Shown: positions 32,310 to 37,848 of the stretch, in pieces
Position numbering within the stretch: position 1 is the first letter of the stretch
Layout: the number at the start of each line of letters is the position of its first letter
Assembly (NCBI GenBank): GCA_021151805.1
Contig: JAGKWN010000035.1
Coordinates: 1-37,848, forward strand
Source: Cytophagaceae bacterium
GTDB taxonomy: Bacteria > Bacteroidota > Bacteroidia > Cytophagales > Cytophagaceae
Direction of reading: 5' to 3'
Length of the DNA stretch: 37,848 nt
Position numbers and translations under genes: made by a program
The notes under the pieces: generated by a model
Seen by the model: only the letters and a program-made list of their open reading frames with translations
Told to the model about the DNA's origin: nothing
Database searches by the model: none

Positions 32310-33512
32310 CTATTTATGAATCAGTTTTCCAAATCCGGTTGATTGCAGAAATGCTTCTGTAATCTTTACCTGATTCTTACGACCTTTATGAATTGCATGT
32401 TTCCGTTTTTCCGGAAAAATCCGAATCAAGTATTCTTTAACAAGATTAATGCCAGTTAGCAGGTATGGAACTACTACATATGCAGTTGATGGTAGCGACA
32501 TGCGTTTGCAGGCATGATTACCCAAATAATAATAGTTAAAGCCCAGATAGATTTTAACAAGGATTTTTTTCTGCCAGCGCTTTTTGGGAAAGGTTGCTGT
32601 AAGTGGTGCATCCTTCAATGCCTGTGCAAGCGCTATGGTATCTGCATCGGCAGGCGGCTGTGTCATTGTCCATTTGTACAAACTTTGAATAGCTTCTTCT
32701 TCTGTCTCCGGTAAAAGTGTATGATCAATACCAATCAGGTAACCGATGTATTTCCATAAATGAAAAACACCTTTCATTTCTTCTGCCGAAGGTCTGTACC
32801 CAAGCATATGCAGGCCTTCCAGAAAGACTAACGAAAAACCGAGATACGTTGCGACCATATCACCTTCGTTTACAGGAATCCCCCACTGATCATCACTCCA
32901 GTCGGGTGATTTACGGGTATAGTAACGCGCCAGTGCATGAATGATGCGCACACGGATAGCAGCATTGAAACCAACAGCTCCGGGCTGCAGTGCATTGTCG
33001 CCGGTTACATCTACCCAGAATGCAACGGTTTCTGCAAGACGTTTCGCCGGCCCGGCTTTCAAAGCTCCTGTAAAAATCAATGGTTTATTAATAGCTGCCG
33101 ATTCGTACCCACCCATGAGCGAATAGTTGCGCAAGGTGATCAGCGCATACAGTCCGGTACGCTGACAATACTCCGCACCTTTCTGCAGCAAGGAAGAATC
33201 AACCCATGATGGAAGTATGCATGCATTGGTGTAAAGTTCCCGCAAAGAAGCAGGAATTTCGGGTACAGCTTCTAATCCTTTTTCCAATAACGTGTCAAGC
33301 AAGGCATGCCCCTGTTTATGGCCCATGCCTAGAAACAAATCACTTACAACCTGATCGGCCTGGCTATCGCATTTCAGGTATAAGGTATTGAATGCATGAA
33401 TATCTGCTTCAGAAGGTATACTACCAATTCTTTTCAACATGTTTCGTCCGGCAGGCTCTTTCCAGTGCTGAGAAAAACCGGGCGAAGGATATTGGATTCG
33501 GGTAAGTGACAT
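32310..33512 (-). CDS. MpaB/rubber-oxygenase-type (DUF2236) protein
   Basis: This 400-residue protein of the ER-bound oxygenase MpaB / latex-clearing protein family (DUF2236) is mainly helical. It has the family segments LPSWVDSSLLQKGAEY, SLMGGYESAAINKPL, and IRVRIIHALARYY with His192 as the likely haem ligand, followed by WGIPVNEGDMVATYLGFSLVFLEGLHMLGY. Latex-clearing relatives use haem b to split polyisoprene with oxygen; most bacterial members have no known substrate. There is no signal peptide. It sits between the GH5 gene and a lipoprotein gene on the same strand. Confidence 0.85.
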   Translation of the reverse strand: MSLTRIQYPSPGFSQHWKEPAGRNMLKRIGSIPSEADIHAFNTLYLKCDSQADQVVSDLFLGMGHKQGHALLDTLLEKGLEAVPEIPASLRELYTNACILPSWVDSSLLQKGAEYCQRTGLYALITLRNYSLMGGYESAAINKPLIFTGALKAGPAKRLAETVAFWVDVTGDNALQPGAVGFNAAIRVRIIHALARYYTRKSPDWSDDQWGIPVNEGDMVATYLGFSLVFLEGLHMLGYRPSAEEMKGVFHLWKYIGYLIGIDHTLLPETEEEAIQSLYKWTMTQPPADADTIALAQALKDAPLTATFPKKRWQKKILVKIYLGFNYYYLGNHACKRMSLPSTAYVVVPYLLTGINLVKEYLIRIFPEKRKHAIHKGRKNQVKITEAFLQSTGFGKLIHK

Positions 33513-33608
33513 GCCTGCTAAGGTACAATATATTCGTATGGCAATCCAGTTGTAAGATTCCCGAATTCAGGAGATTTTTATACGATATACGTAAGGAAAT
33601 AAAATACA

Positions 33609-33643
33609 AAAAGGGAATATATGCTGAACATATACCCCCTTTT
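33609..33643 (-). terminator. Terminator of the GH5 gene
   Basis: Imperfect hairpin: a 6-bp upper stem and a 7-bp lower stem separated by a 2x2 internal loop, around the loop CTGAA. Read leftward it ends in a T-rich run. It lies 18 bp after the GH5 stop codon. Confidence 0.7.
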
Positions 33644-33660
33644 CCATTAAACATACTGAA

Positions 33661-36600
33661 CTACAACTTTATTACTTTAAACTGATACCAGTTCGTATTC
33701 ATTTTATAACGGATCAGATAGATACCGTCTTTCAATTGTTCTCCGATTTGCGCTTCACCACTTAGCTGTACAGTTTCAACCAAAGCACCTGAGGCATCAT
33801 AGATATAAAAGTCAATGACAACACCTTTGGTATCAATTGTGATCTGTTCTTCAAACGGATTCGGATAGATAGAAATATACTCCATTCCAGCCGGGTTGTT
33901 TACAGAAGTTGCAACACATGCACTTAAATCCGTTTTAGGAATAATACCTGTTGTTCCGCCGGAACAGATGTTACACACATCCAACGATGCAGTTCCCATA
34001 GCAACACCGGCACAATCCACACAGCTGTTTTCGGTATTACCGCAGCCACAGTTGCCCGGAGTTGTTTTGTTGGCATCGGCCGGACAAGCATCGCCGGTGT
34101 TTGAAACATAGTTATCCGGTTGAGTACATGTACTCAACATTGTATTCGGATCGCCCACGCCATCATGATCAAGATCGGCATACCAAAGAATTGAAGAGGT
34201 TTCTGTGATTATTTTTTCTTCTGACGTTGCTACGCAACCGGCCACACTTGTTACCTCTAACGTGTATGAACCCGCGGCAGTTGCTGTGTATGTCTGATCA
34301 GTACCAACCTGTGTTGTTCCGTTCAGCCATTTATAAGAAGAACCAGCGCTTGCTGTTAACACGACTGAACTACCTGAACAGAAAGAGTTAGCAGGCGACG
34401 TGATCGCTGCTGTTGGCAGAACATCCACCGTAATTACTTTCGCAGCTGATGTCGCTTTGCAGCCTGCCGCGTTTGTTACTTCTACCGTGTATGAACCCGA
34501 AGTTGCTGCTGTATAGGTTTGTGCCGTACCAACCTGTGCAGTTTCGTTCAGCCATTTATAAGCAGAACCAGCACTTGCTGTTAATACAACTGAACTACCT
34601 TCGCAGAAAGAATTAGCGGGCGACGTGATCGTGGCTATTGGCAAAGCATCTACGGTGATCACTTTCGCAGACGAAGTTGCTTTGCAGCCTGCCGCGTTTG
34701 TTACTTCTACCGTGTATGAGCCCGCAGCAGTTGCTGTATAGGTCTGCGCTGTACCTACCTGTGTTGTTCCGTTCAGCCATTTATAAGCAGAACCTGCGCT
34801 TGCTGTTAATACAACTGAACTACCTTCGCAGAAAGAGTTAGCAGGTGACGTGATAGTGGCTATTGGCAAAGCATCTACAGTGATCGCTTTCGCAGCTGAT
34901 GTCGCTTTACAACCTGCTGCGTTTGTTACTTCTACCGTGTATGAACCCGCGACTGCTGCTGTGTATGTCTGATCAGTACCTACCTGTGTTGTACCGTTCA
35001 GCCATTTATAAGAAGAACCTGCGCTTGCTGTTAATACAACTGAAGAACCGGCGCAGAATGAATTTGAAGGAGATGTAATTGTTGCTGTTGGCAGAGCATC
35101 CACAGTGATCGCTTTCGCAGCTGATGTCGCTTTACAACCTGCTGCGTTTGTTACTTCTACCGTGTATGAACCCGCGACTGTTGCTGTATAGGTCTGTGCC
35201 GTACCAACCTGTGCAGTTCCGTTCAGCCATTTATAAGAAGAACCTGCGCTTGCTGTTAATACAACTGAACTACCTTCGCAGAAAGAGTTAGCGGGCGACG
35301 TGATCGTCGCTGTTGGCAGAGCATCTACAGTGATCGCTTTCGCAGCTGATGTCGCTTTACAACCTGCTGCGTTTGTTACTTCTACCGTGTATGAACCCGC
35401 GACTGCTGCTGTATAGGTTTGTGCCGTACCAACCTGTGCAGTTCCGTTCAGCCATTTATAAGAAGAACCTGCACTTGCTGTTAATACAACTGAAGAACCG
35501 GCGCAGAATGAATTTGAAGGAGATGTAATTGTTGCTGTTGGTAAAACATCCACGGTAATTATTTTCGCAGCTGATGTCGCTTTACAACCTGCTGCGCTTG
35601 TTACTTCTACTGTGTATGAACCAGCAGTTGTTGCAGTATAGGTCTGCGCTGTGCCAACCTGTGCAGTTCCGTTCATCCATTTATAAGAAGAACCGGAGCT
35701 TGCTGTTAATACAACTGAACCACTATTGCAGAATGAATTTGAAGCAGATGTAATCGTCGCTGTTGCCAGAGCATCTACGGTAATTACTTTTGCTAAAGAA
35801 GTTGCTTTGCAGCCTGCCGCGTTTGTTACTTCTACCGTGTATGAGCCCGCAGCAGTTGCTGTATAGGTCTGCGCTGTACCAACCTGCGCAGTTCCGTTCA
35901 GCCATTTATAAGAAGAAGCAGCACTTGCTGTTAATACAACTGAAGAACCGGCGCAGAATGAATTTGAAGGAGATGTAATTGTTGCTGTAGCTGTACAGGC
36001 TTCGGTTGCTACCGCGATCCAGTTGATGTTATAACCGCCGGTTGGAATACCTAAACCAATGGAATAACTCCCCTGCGGCAAATCAATCACTTTAGAAATG
36101 GTTGTCCAGTTTTGCCAACCACCAGTATTCGGCACAGTAAACGTTCCCAATTTCGTAAGACCTGCGTCTTTTTCAAGCGAGATAACACCGGTACTATTCA
36201 TCGATGACACGCGGAAGTACACTCTGTATTTTCCTGCTGTTGGAATGGTGATGCTTGTATAACTCAGCCAGTCATTGGCATCAATGTAACTTACATTTTG
36301 TCCACTCTCAATACAAGGTTCTTTTTGCACACCCGACATAGCATTGTAGGATTCTGATTCGAGAAAAACAATGGGATCCTGATTCAGAATAAGTACCATT
36401 GCATTTGTCTGGCTCGCCAGATTTGATGCAGCATTGCCACCCAGCGGCCGCAACTCTGCTCTCCATGCATACTTCTTCCCTACTTCGGGCAATGTATTTA
36501 ATGTAACAGGTACCTCCACCACTTCACCGGCTTCTATCTGTACCGTTTTCGTTTGAAGTACATTGTTCACACTATCACAAAATGAAATAACAAGATCTCT

Positions 36601-37767
36601 TTTCTGTGTTACGGTATAATTCACCTGAACAGAATAATTGCTTTTTGATGTTGTTAAATTGGGCGAGTTCACAAAATTGATTCCATCTTTCAACGTACCG
36701 TAATCATAGGATTTCAAAAACGTGCGTACCACCGAGCCCGACCAGGTAAGATTGCCCGCAGGCCAGCCGCCACTAGCGCTTGATCCCTGACTTACGATTG
36801 ATGCGCCTTCATCTTTATCATTGACACTCCAGTTGCAACTGATCAAGCTATTACGTTTAATCAGGTCCAGCCATGCATTGGTTTCATTTACATTCACACC
36901 GCCATTACCATCTGCATTCACCGTTCCCCATTCTGTTATAACAACAGCGAGCCCTTTATCGATTGCATACTGACATTTATCTCTGTTTGTCTGTCCGTGT
37001 GAACCCGCATAAAAATGTACAGTGTAAGCTACATTACTTCTATTGATCGGGTCATTGGCTGCCTGATCCACATCTGCCGACCAGGTAGGTGTACCTACAA
37101 TAATGATGTTATCCGGATCAATCGCACGGATTGCATCAATTACCTGAATAGCATAAGGCTTGATCACACCGCTCCAGGATACACTTAACGGTTCGTTATA
37201 CACTTCATATAATACATTGGGTAAATGTCCATACGTCTGCGCCATTTCCTGAAAGAAAGCAATGGCTTCCGGCGTGTTCCATTCTGCATGATGCGTATGC
37301 CAGTCAATGATCACATACATATTATTGGCAATCGCCGCATCGATGACCGCTTTCGCACGGGCTTTGTTATTCGTCTTATTCGTAAAGTTCCCATTGGGAT
37401 TATCTAAATATCCACCATTGTCTTCTACCCCCATAGCAACACGGACAATAGCAGCGTTCCAGTCATTTTTTAACCAGGCTACCACATCCGCATTATAAAA
37501 CTTCTCTCCGCCCCAACCAGTATTCGACCAGAAAAAACTATTTCCGGCCAAACCTACCGGCATGCCATTTTTATTTACAATCTTATTTCCGCTAACAGAT
37601 AAAGCGCCGTTGATTGAAACAACCTGGGCAAAGGATGTATGCGTTGAAAACATGAGCATAACGACTGCAACTGTTTTTAACAATGGACCAAGCCGGAATA
37701 CTATTTTCTGTATCTCTTTACGTCCGATAAAGATCACGATACGTTGGGGAAGTAGGTGCTTTTTCAT
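33661..37767 (-). CDS. GH5 endoglucanase with CBM6, Ig-like repeats and T9SS tail
   Basis: This 1368-residue secreted protein has a long signal peptide with a charged 30-residue N-region, ending in STHTSFAQ (about 48). The GH5 cellulase domain covers about 50-355, with acid/base Glu192 (YEVYNEPL), nucleophile Glu279 (VVITEWGT) and IIDWHTHHAEWN. A beta-sandwich module at about 365-462 is followed by a CBM6-like domain at about 465-588 (YNAMSGVQ, DANDWLSYTSI). Eight near-identical Ig-like repeats of 74 residues follow (594-1185), then a Cys-rich and Asp-rich segment (DLDHDGVGDP and CGCGNTENSCVDC) and a type A sorting domain (about 1293-1368, with IYPNPFEEQ and KDGIYLIRYK). The T9SS should export it to the surface or medium, where it would cut internal beta-1,4-glucan bonds. 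Family GH5 also contains mannanases, but the overall pattern favours cellulase. Confidence 0.94.
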   Translation of the reverse strand: MKKHLLPQRIVIFIGRKEIQKIVFRLGPLLKTVAVVMLMFSTHTSFAQVVSINGALSVSGNKIVNKNGMPVGLAGNSFFWSNTGWGGEKFYNADVVAWLKNDWNAAIVRVAMGVEDNGGYLDNPNGNFTNKTNNKARAKAVIDAAIANNMYVIIDWHTHHAEWNTPEAIAFFQEMAQTYGHLPNVLYEVYNEPLSVSWSGVIKPYAIQVIDAIRAIDPDNIIIVGTPTWSADVDQAANDPINRSNVAYTVHFYAGSHGQTNRDKCQYAIDKGLAVVITEWGTVNADGNGGVNVNETNAWLDLIKRNSLISCNWSVNDKDEGASIVSQGSSASGGWPAGNLTWSGSVVRTFLKSYDYGTLKDGINFVNSPNLTTSKSNYSVQVNYTVTQKRDLVISFCDSVNNVLQTKTVQIEAGEVVEVPVTLNTLPEVGKKYAWRAELRPLGGNAASNLASQTNAMVLILNQDPIVFLESESYNAMSGVQKEPCIESGQNVSYIDANDWLSYTSITIPTAGKYRVYFRVSSMNSTGVISLEKDAGLTKLGTFTVPNTGGWQNWTTISKVIDLPQGSYSIGLGIPTGGYNINWIAVATEACTATATITSPSNSFCAGSSVVLTASAASSYKWLNGTAQVGTAQTYTATAAGSYTVEVTNAAGCKATSLAKVITVDALATATITSASNSFCNSGSVVLTASSGSSYKWMNGTAQVGTAQTYTATTAGSYTVEVTSAAGCKATSAAKIITVDVLPTATITSPSNSFCAGSSVVLTASAGSSYKWLNGTAQVGTAQTYTAAVAGSYTVEVTNAAGCKATSAAKAITVDALPTATITSPANSFCEGSSVVLTASAGSSYKWLNGTAQVGTAQTYTATVAGSYTVEVTNAAGCKATSAAKAITVDALPTATITSPSNSFCAGSSVVLTASAGSSYKWLNGTTQVGTDQTYTAAVAGSYTVEVTNAAGCKATSAAKAITVDALPIATITSPANSFCEGSSVVLTASAGSAYKWLNGTTQVGTAQTYTATAAGSYTVEVTNAAGCKATSSAKVITVDALPIATITSPANSFCEGSSVVLTASAGSAYKWLNETAQVGTAQTYTAATSGSYTVEVTNAAGCKATSAAKVITVDVLPTAAITSPANSFCSGSSVVLTASAGSSYKWLNGTTQVGTDQTYTATAAGSYTLEVTSVAGCVATSEEKIITETSSILWYADLDHDGVGDPNTMLSTCTQPDNYVSNTGDACPADANKTTPGNCGCGNTENSCVDCAGVAMGTASLDVCNICSGGTTGIIPKTDLSACVATSVNNPAGMEYISIYPNPFEEQITIDTKGVVIDFYIYDASGALVETVQLSGEAQIGEQLKDGIYLIRYKMNTNWYQFKVIKL
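34213..35988 (-). repeat. Eight tandem 222-bp repeats in the GH5 gene
   Basis: Each 74-residue unit carries FC.GSSVVLTASAGSSYKWLNG, QVGTAQTYTATAAGSYTVEV and TNAAGCKATSAAK. Unit eight is the most diverged (VATSEEK). DNA identity between inner units is very high, so copy number may vary between strains. The unit is homologous to the type B repeats of the CE4-GH8 protein. Confidence 0.9.
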
Positions 37768-37800
37768 AGTGAAATAGTTCTATTTTTTGTTTATTTAATT

Positions 37801-37834
37801 CAAAATTAGAATGAATAATTTTCACCATTGCCAA
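37801..37834 (-). promoter_or_regulatory. Bacteroidota-type promoter of the GH5 gene
   Basis: Read leftward, TAATTTTG at 37801-37808 matches TAnnTTTG exactly and TTG at 37832-37834 lies 23 bases upstream, at the upper end of the usual spacing. The ATG follows 33 nt later. Confidence 0.55.
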
Positions 37835-37848
37835 CAAAGGACTTAAAA

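Noticed and set aside
34213..35988. Regularly spaced repeats that could suggest a CRISPR array
   Set aside because: The 222-bp units are continuous coding repeats in one frame, without short repeat and unique spacer structure.

Overview
The window looks like a chromosomal segment of a cellulose-degrading Bacteroidota bacterium. The gene content is close to what I know of Cytophaga hutchinsonii, but this is recognition from memory, not a database match. The evidence is two giant secreted glycoside hydrolases ending in type A sorting domains of the type IX secretion system (T9SS), many Bacteroidota-style lipoproteins, several matches to the Bacteroidota promoter element TAnnTTTG, and few Shine-Dalgarno sites. 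I saw no rRNA, tRNA, CRISPR array, transposase or phage block.

Layout. (1) 0.1-6.3 kb, leftward: a GH3 beta-glucosidase lipoprotein; a di-haem peroxidase and MbnP-like lipoprotein pair; a trans-polyprenyl diphosphate synthase; and yajQ. (2) 6.5-10.1 kb, rightward: a PIN-PhoH ATPase, a lipid A-type acyltransferase and a repeat-containing lipoprotein, each followed by a clear terminator. (3) 10.2-14.1 kb, leftward: a GyrI-like domain protein and a small membrane protein, then an outer-membrane protein and a lipoprotein whose genes overlap. (4) 14.2-16.0 kb, rightward: a tiny basic exported protein, a general-stress flavin-binding-type protein and a membrane-anchored di-haem cytochrome c. (5) 16.0-22.2 kb, leftward: a protein of about 2060 residues fusing a CE4 deacetylase, a GH8 xylanase-type domain, a CBM9-like module, Ig-like repeats and a T9SS tail. 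About 290 bp upstream of it lies what I read as a decayed T9SS sorting domain. (6) 22.9-28.2 kb: a soluble four-PAS histidine kinase, two tandem SRPBCC proteins, a divergent GlxA-type regulator and a MerR-TipAS regulator with a well-formed promoter and operator. (7) 28.3-31.3 kb: a leftward methyltransferase, unknown protein and class I isoprenoid synthase-like set, divergent from an alpha/beta hydrolase. (8) 31.4-37.8 kb, leftward: a lipoprotein, an MpaB/rubber-oxygenase-type protein, and a GH5 endoglucanase with CBM6, eight 74-residue Ig-like repeats and a T9SS tail.

Working together. The GH5 and CE4-GH8 proteins would act at the cell surface or outside it on cellulose and acetylated xylan. 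The GH3 lipoprotein would finish oligosaccharides to monosaccharides. The most interesting less-described items are the isoprenoid-synthase-like cluster, the MauG/MbnP-type copper-protein pair, the CE4-GH8 fusion and the vestigial sorting domain.
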